NCBI GenBank assembly: GCA_030432565.1
Contig: JAUIGV010000035.1
Coordinates: 1-54,483, forward strand
Reading direction: 5' to 3'
From: Verrucomicrobiia bacterium
Lineage (GTDB): Bacteria > Verrucomicrobiota > Verrucomicrobiia > Verrucomicrobiales > Akkermansiaceae
Length of the DNA stretch: 54,483 bases
Below the pieces are notes generated by a model. That model was not told where the DNA came from. It did not search any database and was given only the letters and a program-made list of their open reading frames with translations. Shown here piece by piece: positions 23,943 to 32,337 of the stretch. A program made the translations under genes and the position numbers. Within the stretch, counting starts at the first letter, position 1. Each line of letters begins with the position of its first letter.

Positions 23943-26681
23943 CTAGTATCCTAGCCAGGGCCCCAACCACTTTTCAACTTCTTCCAACGTCATGTCTTTG
24001 CGCTTGGCGTAGTCTTCCATCTGATCCTTCTGAAGGTTGTCGATCATGAAGTAGTGGGAGTCGGGGTGGGAAAAGTAGAGTCCGCAAACGGCCGATCCCG
24101 GGTGCATGGCGCAGGATTCGGTGAGTTCGACTCCGGTTTCTGCTTCCGCGCTGAGGAGACTGAAAAGAACTGGCTTTTCGGTGTGGTCGGGTTGGCTGGG
24201 ATATCCGGGAGCGGGGCGGATGCCCTGGTATTTTTCGTGGATGAGTTCAGACTTGGTGAATTGGCCGGGGCGTTCAATTCCCCAGGCGATGCGGGCGCGA
24301 TGGTGCAGGAGCTCGGCGAAGGCTTCGGCGAAACGATCAGCGAGGGCCTGAATCATGAGCGCTTCGTCAATGTTGTTTTGCTCGCGGAGTTCGGCCGCCC
24401 ATTCATCTGCTCCGTGAATGCCGACGACAAAACCTCCAAGGTGATCACGTTCAGGGGCCAAGTAGTCGCTGAGCGCGTAGTTGGGCTTACCTGATTTTTT
24501 GTTTTGTTGCCGGAGGGTGTGAAAGGTTGTGTCGTGGGCGGGAAGGATGATGTCGTCACCGTTGGAATGGGCGGGGAAGAAGCCGTAGATGCCCGAGGCG
24601 ATGAAGCGTTTTTCGGAAATGATTTTTTCGAGGAGTTCTTTTGCCTCGGTGTATAGTTCCCTGGCGACTTTCGCTCCTTCCTTGTTTCGGGTTTTGAGGG
24701 TTTCGGTTTCGGAGTCCCAGACTCCGCGGAGTTCCCAGGTATGGAAGAACGGGGTCCAGTCGATGTAGTTGGAGAGTTCGCGGAGAGACTGGGATTTGAT
24801 GGTGCGGGTTCCGGTGAACTCAGGAACGGGCGGGGTGTAGTTTGCCCAGTCGATGACGACCTTGTTGGCACGGGCTTGCTCAATGGAGAGTGCCTCTTTT
24901 TTCTTTCCTCCGGCAAATTTTTCGCGGGCTTTTTGGTGATTTTCCTCGTTGGTAGCGATGAACTTCTCGCGGTCTTCGGAGAGCAAGGCGGTGGTGACCG
25001 GCACGGAGCGTGAGGCGTCCAGAACGTGGACGAGAGGTCCCGAGTAGTGCTCCGCGATTTTGATTGCGGTGTGAGCGGCGCTGGTGGTGGCCCCTCCGAT
25101 GAGGATGGGGATGCCTTTTTTACCAAAGCCGCGTTTTTCTGCTTCTTTGGCAACGGTGATCATTTCGTCCAGCGAGGGGGTGATGAGGCCGGAGAGTCCG
25201 ATAATATCGGCATTGTGCTCATCGACAGCATCAAGGATCTTGTCGCAAGGAACCATGACACCCATGTCGACGACATCGAAACCGTTGCAGGTGAGGACGA
25301 CTCCGACGATATTTTTGCCGATGTCGTGAACGTCGCCTTTGACGGTGGCCATAATGACCTTGCCGTTTGAGAAAGATCTGGTGGCGATGATGCGGGCTTC
25401 CTCGTTTGAAAGGGCTGGATCCTCGCTGCACATGCTGGAGGCCAGCGCCACGATCTTCTCTTCCCGCTCTTTTTCCATAAGCGGCTCGAGCCAAGCTACG
25501 GATTTTTTCATGACGCGGGCTGATTTGACGACCTGGGGTAGGAACATTTTTCCGGCTCCGAAGAGGTCTCCCACGATGCCCATGCCGTCCATGAGTGGTC
25601 CCTCGATGACGCTCAGAGGTTTCTCGTACTTGGCGAGAGCTTCCTCGGTATCCTGGTCGATAAATTTGTCGATTCCTTTGAGGAGGGAATGCTCAAGTCG
25701 TTTCTCAACTGGGTGTTCGCGCCAAGCCAGGTCTTCAACGAGTTGTTTGGCTCCCTGTCCCTTAAATTCCTCGGCGAGGTCCAGCAGCCGCTCGGTGGCT
25801 CCGTCGTCCTTGTTGAGAAGGACGTCTTCAACTGCTTTGAGGAGGTGTTTTGGGATTTCGTCGTAAACCTCGAGCATACCGGCGTTGACAATACCCATGT
25901 CCATGCCGGCCCGGGCGGCGTGGTAGAGGAAGGCGGAGTGCATGGCTTCACGAACGGGGTTGTTGCCACGGAAGGAGAAAGAGATGTTGGATACGCCACC
26001 GGACACCTTGGCGAAGGGGAGGTTCTCCTTGATCCAGCGGGTCGCGTTGATGAAATCGAGGGCGTAGTTGTTGTGCTCCTCGATGCCGGTGGCGACGGTA
26101 AGAATATTGGGGTCAAAGATGATGTCCTGGGGAGGGAAGCCGACCTCATCGACGAGGATATCATAGGCCCGCTGGCAGATGCGGCATTTGTCCTCGTAGG
26201 TGGCGGCCTGGCCCTGCTCGTCAAAGGCCATGACCACGACGGCGGCTCCGTAGTTCAGAATATGTCGGGCATTGGCTTTGAAGGATTCCTCACCTTCTTT
26301 GAGGGAGATGGAGTTGACGATTCCCTTGCCTTGAAGATGCTTAAGGCCTTCCTCGATGATTTCCCATTTTGAGGAATCGACCATGATGGGAACGGCTTGA
26401 ATATCGGGCTCGGCCTGGATGAGGTCGAGGAATTTGGCCATCATGACCTTGCCGTCGATGAGACCGTCATCGAAGCAAATGTCGATGACGTTGGCTCCGT
26501 TTTCGACCTGCTGGCGCGCAACTTCGAGGGCGTCTTCGAGCTTGTCTTCCTTGATCAGTTTGCGGAAGCGCGGGGAACCGGCAACGTTGGTGCGTTCCCC
26601 GATCATCAGGAAATTTTTGTCGGGAGTATGATTGTAAGCTTCGGTGCCGGAGAGGCGGAGGAGGCGTGGGATGGTGGACAT
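23943..26681 (-). CDS. metH: Methionine synthase, cobalamin/folate/activation part
   Basis: A 912-residue protein matching E. coli MetH from about residue 340 to the end. It contains the methyltetrahydrofolate (pterin) domain ([14 protein letters not shown] at its start), the cobalamin cap, and the B12 domain with DVHDIGKN, where His is the lower cobalt ligand. The C-terminal AdoMet activation domain has [12 protein letters not shown]. The homocysteine-binding module is missing from this chain and is encoded by the gene 17 bp upstream. Its own ATG is preceded by an in-frame TAA two codons upstream, so it is a separate gene and not a single frameshift. The two proteins should act together as B12-dependent methionine synthase. 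Confidence 0.92.
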   Translation of the reverse strand: MSTIPRLLRLSGTEAYNHTPDKNFLMIGERTNVAGSPRFRKLIKEDKLEDALEVARQQVENGANVIDICFDDGLIDGKVMMAKFLDLIQAEPDIQAVPIMVDSSKWEIIEEGLKHLQGKGIVNSISLKEGEESFKANARHILNYGAAVVVMAFDEQGQAATYEDKCRICQRAYDILVDEVGFPPQDIIFDPNILTVATGIEEHNNYALDFINATRWIKENLPFAKVSGGVSNISFSFRGNNPVREAMHSAFLYHAARAGMDMGIVNAGMLEVYDEIPKHLLKAVEDVLLNKDDGATERLLDLAEEFKGQGAKQLVEDLAWREHPVEKRLEHSLLKGIDKFIDQDTEEALAKYEKPLSVIEGPLMDGMGIVGDLFGAGKMFLPQVVKSARVMKKSVAWLEPLMEKEREEKIVALASSMCSEDPALSNEEARIIATRSFSNGKVIMATVKGDVHDIGKNIVGVVLTCNGFDVVDMGVMVPCDKILDAVDEHNADIIGLSGLITPSLDEMITVAKEAEKRGFGKKGIPILIGGATTSAAHTAIKIAEHYSGPLVHVLDASRSVPVTTALLSEDREKFIATNEENHQKAREKFAGGKKKEALSIEQARANKVVIDWANYTPPVPEFTGTRTIKSQSLRELSNYIDWTPFFHTWELRGVWDSETETLKTRNKEGAKVARELYTEAKELLEKIISEKRFIASGIYGFFPAHSNGDDIILPAHDTTFHTLRQQNKKSGKPNYALSDYLAPERDHLGGFVVGIHGADEWAAELREQNNIDEALMIQALADRFAEAFAELLHHRARIAWGIERPGQFTKSELIHEKYQGIRPAPGYPSQPDHTEKPVLFSLLSAEAETGVELTESCAMHPGSAVCGLYFSHPDSHYFMIDNLQKDQMEDYAKRKDMTLEEVEKWLGPWLGY

Positions 26682-26698
26682 GTCTTAAGGTGAGAATT

Positions 26699-27781
26699 CT
26701 ACGCGAGGACGGGAATTTGGCGGGGAACTTTGCCTTGCACGGATTTGGCGATGGCAGCGATGTGTTCCGGGGTATTGCCGCAGCAGCCGCCGGCGAGATT
26801 GAGAAGTCCGGCCTCGGCAAAGGCGGCGATGTAATCGTGCATGTGATGCGGCTCCAGGTCGAAGCCGGTGGGGGCAAGGGGGTTGGGAAGCCCGGCGTTT
26901 GGGTAGCACGAGATGTGTGTGGTGGCAGCTTTGCCAAGGTCGCGGAGAAAAGGCTCCATGAGGTCGGGGCCGAGGGAGCAATTGAGGCCGATCGCGAGGG
27001 GATCGACATGGGCGAAGGTGTTCCAAAGCGCTTCGACTTTTTGAGCGGAGATCATGGTTTCGCCACCCCGGCCAACGGCGGCGGAAATAATAACCGGAGC
27101 ATTGGTTTCTGATTCCTTGATCGCAACGAGGGCGGCTTTGGCGTTAAGTGAGTCGAAGATGGTTTCGACCATGAGGATGTCGCAATCTGCCTCGAGAAGG
27201 GCGTCGACTTGGTGGCGGTAGGTTTGCTTGACCTGGTCGAAGGTGACCGGGCGGAAGGAGGTGTCGTTAGGATCGACGACGTTGGTGAGGGAGACGGTCA
27301 GGGGGCCGATGGCCCCGGCGACGTAGCGTTTACGCCCGTCGTTTTGGGCAACCCGGTCGGCTTGTGTTTTTGCGAGCTGGACTGATTTGATGTTCAGTTC
27401 GTGGACGAGATCCTGGAGTTCGCGATTGTTCAGGACCTGGTTCTCGAAGAACTCAGGATCTTTCCTTCCCCCGGTTTTGCGCGGGTCTTCGACGAAAAAT
27501 TCGGATTGAGCCAGGACGGTTCCGGAAAAGGTGTTGGTTTCGCAGATGTCCGATCCGGCTTCGTAAAAGCGTTTGTGGATATCGGCGATGACGTCGGGTC
27601 GGGTGATGGAGAGAATGTCGCCGTTATTCAACAGGTCCTCGTGGTTGTCCCGAAAGCGGTCACCTCGTGCGTCTCCTTCTGAGAGTTCATACCCACGGAT
27701 GGTGGTTCCCATGGCTCCGTCGAGGACCAGGATTCGCTCGGAGAGGGCGGACTTGAGTTCTTCGTTGAGTTTGGTTGTCAT
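26699..27781 (-). CDS. metH: Methionine synthase, homocysteine-binding part
   Basis: A 360-residue stand-alone homocysteine S-methyltransferase domain that corresponds to the N-terminal module of MetH. It starts with LVLDGAMGTTIRGYEL, and the three zinc-binding cysteines are present in GLNCSLGPD and GGCCGNTPEHIA. The protein ends at RQIPVLA, the linker between homocysteine and folate modules in one-chain MetH (compare the IPV in the E. coli linker). The next gene begins with the other side of that linker. A stand-alone BhmT-type enzyme is an alternative, but its position and exact junction favour a MetH subunit. It is first in a minus-strand run, with a palindrome 56-71 bp upstream. Confidence 0.9.
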   Translation of the reverse strand: MTTKLNEELKSALSERILVLDGAMGTTIRGYELSEGDARGDRFRDNHEDLLNNGDILSITRPDVIADIHKRFYEAGSDICETNTFSGTVLAQSEFFVEDPRKTGGRKDPEFFENQVLNNRELQDLVHELNIKSVQLAKTQADRVAQNDGRKRYVAGAIGPLTVSLTNVVDPNDTSFRPVTFDQVKQTYRHQVDALLEADCDILMVETIFDSLNAKAALVAIKESETNAPVIISAAVGRGGETMISAQKVEALWNTFAHVDPLAIGLNCSLGPDLMEPFLRDLGKAATTHISCYPNAGLPNPLAPTGFDLEPHHMHDYIAAFAEAGLLNLAGGCCGNTPEHIAAIAKSVQGKVPRQIPVLA

Positions 27782-27836
27782 TGGCTTGCCTGGGGCGGAC
27801 TTTCGGAACTATGAAGCGATTTGCAAGTTCAAATCT

Positions 27837-27852
27837 ACGTATCGCGATATGT
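27837..27852. promoter_or_regulatory. 16-bp palindrome upstream of split metH
   Basis: ACGTATCGCGATATGT is a palindrome except for one mismatched pair, with a perfect 10-bp core TATCGCGATA. It lies 56-71 bp upstream of the metH start, in the gap shared with infA. Size and position fit a dimeric repressor or activator of methionine genes. No regulator gene is nearby and no second copy was noticed ahead of metF. Confidence 0.4.
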
Positions 27853-27881
27853 TGATAAGACTATTTGTGGTTGTTCTGTTG

Positions 27882-27993
27882 CCGACGTGTTCGTCGGTTA
27901 AATCAGCTTTTTTTCCATTGCTAAGGAGGTTTTGAGGTCGCATAGTTCCAGCGGCGGCGTATGTCGCCCCTGGAACCCCAACTATTTTAAGTT
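27882..27993 (+). promoter_or_regulatory. Structured leader of infA with a nine-codon upstream frame
   Basis: The stretch contains hairpin 1, CCGAC-gtgttc-GTCGG (27882-27897), then a perfect Shine-Dalgarno-like AAGGAGG (27923-27929) with no ATG at normal distance. Hairpin 2 (27945-27976) follows: GTTCCAG/CTGGAAC enclosing GGCG/CGCC. The loop of hairpin 2 holds an ATG (27961) that opens a nine-codon frame ending in TAA at 27988-27990, in frame with and 3 nt before the proposed infA start. This arrangement could couple or limit infA translation. It is an inference from base pairing only. Confidence 0.4.
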
Positions 27994-28305
27994 ATCGCTA
28001 GACCAAGAAATTTCCGAAGAGGCGGCGGCGGAGGCCGTCGGCGCGGACGTCGTAGTATCGACAAGAGTAATCGTAATTCGGAGGAAGGCAGTGAGCAGAA
28101 GTCTGTCGAAATCGAGGGAACGATTTCAGCTGTATTGGCAGGAACAATGTTCAAGGTCGCTCTTCCGAGTGGCCACGAGGTCCTGGCGCACATCTCCGGA
28201 AAGATGAGAAAGCGCTTCATTCGCCTGGTGGTCGGCGATCGCGTAAAAATGGAGATGTCTCCTTATGACACCACGAAGGCGCGGATTGTCTTCCGCCTTG
28301 GTTAA
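27994..28305 (+). CDS. infA: Translation initiation factor IF-1 with basic N-terminal extension
   Basis: The last 70 residues are unmistakable IF-1: EIEGTISAVLAGTMFKVALP, GHEVLAHISGKMRKRFIR, SPYDTTKARIVFRLG. IF-1 is an S1/OB-fold protein that binds the 30S A site and works with IF-2 and IF-3. Upstream of the domain about 34 further codons stay open (ARPRNFRRGGGGRRRGRR then SIDKSNRNSEEG), clearly protein-like, back to a TAA at 27988-27990. In that stretch there is no ATG, GTG or TTG; the only plausible initiator is ATC at 27994, giving (M)ARPRNFRR and 103 residues. The first in-frame ATG lies inside the OB fold and would destroy it. The start is therefore inferred and unusual. Confidence 0.85.
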   Translation: MARPRNFRRGGGGGRRRGRRSIDKSNRNSEEGSEQKSVEIEGTISAVLAGTMFKVALPSGHEVLAHISGKMRKRFIRLVVGDRVKMEMSPYDTTKARIVFRLG

Positions 28306-28314
28306 ATTCAAGGT

Positions 28315-28334
28315 TCCCGTCCGTTTCGACGGGA
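28315..28334 (+). terminator. Hairpin after infA
   Basis: TCCCGTC and GACGGGA form a perfect 7-bp stem with a 6-nt loop, 10 nt after the infA stop. It is followed by TTGGGTCTT and not by a real T tract, so it may be a weak terminator or a 3' stabilising hairpin. Confidence 0.4.
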
Positions 28335-28424
28335 TTGGGTCTTCGTCCTTGCGGAGGTTCACCGTGAGATCTATACCAACCCCGCTCTGTTCTTACGGCG
28401 GAGCGTTTAACCAGGATCGTTATT

Positions 28425-30050
28425 TTGGGACTCGTTGATCAAATCAGGCGATGGAGATTGGTCCAGCAGGGCCTTTCTTCAGGCAAGAAGCGTCGCACGA
28501 GCACCGATGGCGGTGCTCTTGGTGCGATGGACCGGAGTCTGGTTGTTCGAGGGGTCCTGTATCTGGGATTCGCTCTCGGGATGGTTGGATTGTTCTTTGG
28601 GGTGCAGGATGGTGATTCCCGCGCTCCCGAAGCGGTCGTCATTATCGTCTGTGGCCTCGCGATTTTTCACCTCAATCATCAGCAGTCGGCCCGCCGAAAC
28701 GGCAGCGTGCTTCTGGTCTTCGGGGGAATATTAATTCACCTCGGGGTGGTGAGGTTGGCTTGCGGAGTCGCTTTGAATTCTGATCTTGGTGAGCACTATG
28801 AGTTTTTGGTGATGCCGATGGCGCTGGCTCCGATGGTGCATTCGGTGCTGCTGGGTCAGCGTGCCGGGGTATACTCTTCGGTTTTTGTCAGTCTTTTTGG
28901 CGCATTGACGGTTCCGAGTGATGATCGTTGGGCCTTCTTTGCGATCAGTCTTGTTTGTGGTCTGACGGCGGTCTTTGCAACCAAGCGGGTGAGCAAACGC
29001 GGTCGTCTCCTGCGGGCCGGTCTGTGGGTTGGGATCATGGCTCTTGTTGTCGACTTGGTTTTTGGCAAGATTTCCCTGAGCGCCCTCCAGATGGGAAGCA
29101 CCGAAAGTTGGAGGATTTTCGGCAAGGCCTGCCTGATCGCGCTTTCGACGGGGCTTTTGACCGGCTTGTTCGTGGGTGGGATTCTTCCGCTGCTCGAGGG
29201 CCTGTTCGGTTTGACGACCGAGATTTCTTGGTTGGAGCTCAGTGATTTGAATCACCCTTTGCTGCGCAAAATGCAGATTGAGGCACCGGGAACCTTCCAC
29301 CACAGTTTGATTGTGGCATCTCTGGCTGAGAGCGCGGCGGAGGCGATCGGAGCGAATGCGGTGATGAGTCGGGTTTGTGCCTATTTTCACGATATCGGGA
29401 AGTTGAATAAGCCGGAATATTTCATCGAGAACCAAGGTGGCTTGAATCCTCACGATGGCCTGACGCCGACGATGAGTGCTCTGATCATTGTGGCGCATGT
29501 GAAGGACGGGGTGGATCTGGCGATCAAAAACAAGTTGAACCCAAGGATTCTTGAGGTGATTCAGGAGCACCACGGTGATTCATTGGTTTACTATTTCTAC
29601 CGGAAAGCTCAGGAGCGGCTGCAGAAGCACGAAATCGAGAAGGGCAACGGGATGACTGATTCCGATGACCTGCCCAAGGTGGATGAAAAAAGTTTTCGCT
29701 ATCCGGGGCCGATTCCCCAGACTCGTGAAAGTGGGATTATTTCGCTCGCAGATGCCATTGAGAGTGCCTCAAGGACGATTTCAAAGCCCTCTCCGAGCAG
29801 GATTCGGGCTTTGGTGGATGAGATTGTCTTTAAGAGGGTGCGCGACGGGCAGTTGGATGCCTGTGGTCTGACCATGACTGAGCTGACAACGATCCGGAAG
29901 ATTTTTGCCACGACTCTCCGAAGCATGCTGCACGCGCGGATCGAGTATCCCAAGGAGCAGATTGAAGATGCTCCGTCCGATCTCTCAAGAAAGGGCGGGA
30001 AAGTGTTTTCGGTCGAGGAGATCGAAAAGGTGCGCCGTCGACGTCAGTGA
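28425..30050 (+). CDS. PgpH/YqfF-like membrane HD-domain phosphohydrolase
   Basis: A 541-residue protein from a TTG start; an ATG 34 codons in (MDRSLVVRG) is an alternative just ahead of the first membrane helix. The first half holds about six to seven membrane helices; the second half is an HD hydrolase domain with TFHHSLIVASLAES (first His) and YFHDIGKLNKPEYF (the His-Asp pair), then EHHGDSLVYYFYRKA. This is the 7TM-HD architecture of PgpH, a cyclic di-AMP phosphodiesterase in Firmicutes and Cyanobacteria, but the large extracellular 7TMR-HDED part is missing. It is followed by ybeY, the neighbour of yqfF homologues in many genomes, which strengthens the assignment. The nucleotide substrate is inferred from the family. 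Confidence 0.87.
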   Translation: MGLVDQIRRWRLVQQGLSSGKKRRTSTDGGALGAMDRSLVVRGVLYLGFALGMVGLFFGVQDGDSRAPEAVVIIVCGLAIFHLNHQQSARRNGSVLLVFGGILIHLGVVRLACGVALNSDLGEHYEFLVMPMALAPMVHSVLLGQRAGVYSSVFVSLFGALTVPSDDRWAFFAISLVCGLTAVFATKRVSKRGRLLRAGLWVGIMALVVDLVFGKISLSALQMGSTESWRIFGKACLIALSTGLLTGLFVGGILPLLEGLFGLTTEISWLELSDLNHPLLRKMQIEAPGTFHHSLIVASLAESAAEAIGANAVMSRVCAYFHDIGKLNKPEYFIENQGGLNPHDGLTPTMSALIIVAHVKDGVDLAIKNKLNPRILEVIQEHHGDSLVYYFYRKAQERLQKHEIEKGNGMTDSDDLPKVDEKSFRYPGPIPQTRESGIISLADAIESASRTISKPSPSRIRALVDEIVFKRVRDGQLDACGLTMTELTTIRKIFATTLRSMLHARIEYPKEQIEDAPSDLSRKGGKVFSVEEIEKVRRRRQ

Positions 30051-30061
30051 GGAGGAGGGGA

Positions 30062-30493
30062 ATGGTCGAGATTTATCCCAGATGTTTAACCCGGAATTTT
30101 TCCGGAGCATTTCTTGAGCGGCTGCAATCCGGTTGGGCCGAGGTATTTGGGATCCTGCGTGGAGCCGGGGTGGGTGTGATTTCTGATCTGGGAGGGATTG
30201 AGGTCACTTTGTTGGATGACGATGAAATGGCGCGCTTGCACGGCGAGTTTTTGGCAGATCCCAGAACAACCGACGTTATCACCTTTGAACATGGCGAATT
30301 GTTGATTGGAGTTGAGACGGCCGCTCGACAATCCCTTGAGTATAAAACCAGCGCTGACCGGGAGATCGCGCTTTATGGCATTCACGGGATGCTTCACCTC
30401 GCGGGGTTCGACGATCATGATTCGGGGGAGGCGAAGGTGATGGCGGATCGTCAGGAAGAGCTTTTTACGGAGGTATTTGCCGATCTGGCCTGA
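30062..30493 (+). CDS. ybeY: Endoribonuclease YbeY
   Basis: A 143-residue metalloprotein of rRNA maturation (16S 3' end processing and 70S quality control). The zinc motif H-x3-H-x5-H is present as HGMLHLAGFDDH, and the preceding ADPRTTDVITF is the family's second signature. I start at the ATG 30062 because a strong GGAGGAGG (30051-30058) precedes it; a GTG at 30047 overlapping the HD gene stop would add five residues. Co-transcription with the PgpH-like gene is likely, with 11 bp between them. Confidence 0.93.
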   Translation: MVEIYPRCLTRNFSGAFLERLQSGWAEVFGILRGAGVGVISDLGGIEVTLLDDDEMARLHGEFLADPRTTDVITFEHGELLIGVETAARQSLEYKTSADREIALYGIHGMLHLAGFDDHDSGEAKVMADRQEELFTEVFADLA

Positions 30494-30570
30494 TTGTTCG
30501 ATTTTTTTTACATCAATCGGTTCCGACTGGTTGACACCTTACCCTCATTTCCGCAGTGTCCTTCAAACGC

Positions 30571-30604
30571 TGGGTCAGTGGTCGTCCACCTGCCTGGTGA
30601 CCCA
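30571..30604 (+). promoter_or_regulatory. Inverted repeat in the leader of the gspE cluster
   Basis: TGGGTCA (30571-30577) and TGACCCA (30598-30604) are exact complements and enclose a second perfect stem GTGG-tcgt-CCAC (30578-30589). The element ends 32 bp before the GTG of the first gspE gene. A TTGACA hexamer lies 35 bp further upstream but has no good -10 partner. It could be an operator or a leader RNA structure. Confidence 0.4.
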
Positions 30605-30636
30605 CACACCTAAAAACGCACAACGAATTTTACACC

Positions 30637-32298
30637 GTGTATTCAAACGAAGACTATTTGATCCAGTTGTTGGTCGAGGGAGGCCACTTGACCCCCGAGC
30701 ACGTCGAAGAAATCCGGGGAAAGCTCGGAGATGAGGGCTTGATCCAGCATTTCCTTGAACATGGAGATATCACCGAGACTGCTATTGCCGAGGTTTCGGC
30801 GGCAAACGTCGGGACACATGTCATCGATCTGGCCAGCGGGTTTATCGATCCTGCCTTCAAAAACTATCTCTCGCTGACTGATTGCCGTCGCTTCAATGCG
30901 GTGCCGTTTTCGGACGATGGTTCTTACCTGAGCATCGCTCTGGCAGATGTGCTCGATTTTGAGGCTCAGGATGCAATCCCGCACATCGTGAATCGGGAGT
31001 GTCAGTTTTATGCCGCTCCACCGAAGGGGATTCAAACAGCCTGGGAGCAAATTTTCGGAGATGAAGTGGGTCAGGCTGATGCCAGCGAGCTTCAGGTGAT
31101 GGGGGATATTGGGTCTGATGATTCTGACGCTCCGGTGATTAAACTGGTGTCCGGAATTTTGGTTGATGCCTTTAAAATGCGCGCGAGTGACATCCACATC
31201 GAACCGCTTGAAACCTCTTTGCGAATTCGAAATCGCCTGGACGGTAAACTGATCGAAGTCGCCAACCATCCCAAAAAGCTATTGCCGGCGGTTATTGCTC
31301 GTCTCAAGGTGATGAGTGGTTCTATGAGTATTGCCGAGAAACGGATTCCTCAGGATGGACGAATTCAGGTCAAAATGGGCGGGAAAGAGGTCGACCTTCG
31401 TGTTTCTTCCGTGCCGTCCAATCACGGCGAGAGTATCGTCATGCGTATTCTCGATAAGTCTGCGTTGAGTCTCGGGCTGCCACAGCTGGGATTTCTTTCT
31501 GATGATCAGGCAATCTTTGCCGAGCTTCTCAGACTTCCAGATGGGATCATTTTGGTGACCGGGCCGACTGGATCCGGCAAAACGACGACCCTGTATGCTT
31601 GTTTGAACGAGATTAACAAGCCGGACAAAAAGATCATTACCGTTGAGGACCCGGTTGAGTATGAGTTGGCTGGAATCAACCAGGTGATGGTCCGGTCCGA
31701 CATCGGCATGACTTTCGCGGCCGCGCTCCGTTCGATGCTGCGACAGGCGCCAAACATCATCATGGTGGGGGAGATTCGAGATGGCGAAACTGCGAATATC
31801 GCGATCAACGCGTCGCTGACCGGTCACTTGGTGTTCTCCACTCTTCACACCAACGATGCTCCGAGTTCGGTGGCCCGACTTGCCGACATGGGGATTAAGA
31901 AATTCCTGATTGCCTCGGCGGTTCGTGCGATCCTTGCCCAGCGATTGGTCCGAAAGCTCTGCGACAAGTGCAAGGCCCCTGCCGTCCTGGACGAAAAAGA
32001 GTTGCGTATGTTGAACATCGATCCTGCTCAATTGGCGGATGCCAAGATCATGGGGCCGGTGGGCTGCGAAAATTGCCGTGATACCGGCTATCGTGGTCGA
32101 ATCGGAATTTTCGAGATCTTCCTTGTGGATGACGAGGTTCGTCACTTGATCAACCAGGATCTCAGCACCCCGCAACTTCGTCGTCGTGCACGGGAATTGG
32201 GAATGCGGACTCTTCGGGAGGACGGAATTCGAAAGGTTCTCGTTGGAATGACTTCGGCGGCCGAAGTCATTGGAGTCACGATGTCCGATGCCGACTAA
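30637..32298 (+). CDS. GspE/PilB-type secretion or pilus assembly ATPase (copy 1)
   Basis: A 553-residue hexameric ATPase from a GTG start. Residues 1-150 form the N-terminal GspE/MshEN-like domains. The ATPase core has the Walker A GPTGSGKTTTL (309-319), the Asp box EDPVEYELAGI, the Walker B region IIMVGEIRDGETA and the His box LVFSTLHTNDAP. Two CxxC pairs (Cys442/445 and Cys477/480) make the zinc-binding subdomain typical of assembly ATPases of the GspE/PilB class, not of retraction PilT. It leads the cluster gspE-gspE-gspF-gspG. Energy from ATP would drive polymerisation of the pseudopilin encoded three genes downstream. Confidence 0.9.
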   Translation: MYSNEDYLIQLLVEGGHLTPEHVEEIRGKLGDEGLIQHFLEHGDITETAIAEVSAANVGTHVIDLASGFIDPAFKNYLSLTDCRRFNAVPFSDDGSYLSIALADVLDFEAQDAIPHIVNRECQFYAAPPKGIQTAWEQIFGDEVGQADASELQVMGDIGSDDSDAPVIKLVSGILVDAFKMRASDIHIEPLETSLRIRNRLDGKLIEVANHPKKLLPAVIARLKVMSGSMSIAEKRIPQDGRIQVKMGGKEVDLRVSSVPSNHGESIVMRILDKSALSLGLPQLGFLSDDQAIFAELLRLPDGIILVTGPTGSGKTTTLYACLNEINKPDKKIITVEDPVEYELAGINQVMVRSDIGMTFAAALRSMLRQAPNIIMVGEIRDGETANIAINASLTGHLVFSTLHTNDAPSSVARLADMGIKKFLIASAVRAILAQRLVRKLCDKCKAPAVLDEKELRMLNIDPAQLADAKIMGPVGCENCRDTGYRGRIGIFEIFLVDDEVRHLINQDLSTPQLRRRARELGMRTLREDGIRKVLVGMTSAAEVIGVTMSDAD

Positions 32299-32337
32299 AA
32301 AATTTCACACCCACAAACACTTACCTTTTTAATCACG

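Noticed and set aside
26682-26698. The metH split as a simple frameshift or sequencing error.
   Set aside because: The first frame stops with TAG and the second has a TAA just before its ATG. A single inserted or deleted base would not rejoin them.
27932-28207. A 91-codon frame starting at TTG just after AAGGAGG, overlapping infA in another frame.
   Set aside because: The TTG is only 2 nt from the Shine-Dalgarno-like motif, and the frame becomes basic, low-quality sequence once it overlaps the clear IF-1 domain. The IF-1 frame explains the region better.
30531-30559. TTGACA at 30531-30536 as a sigma-70 promoter for the secretion cluster.
   Set aside because: The hexamer at 17-bp spacing is CAGTGT, a poor -10. 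A promoter is likely in this gap but cannot be placed with confidence.
31279-32175. A 298-codon antisense frame inside the first gspE.
   Set aside because: It mirrors the conserved ATPase core and has no family resemblance of its own.
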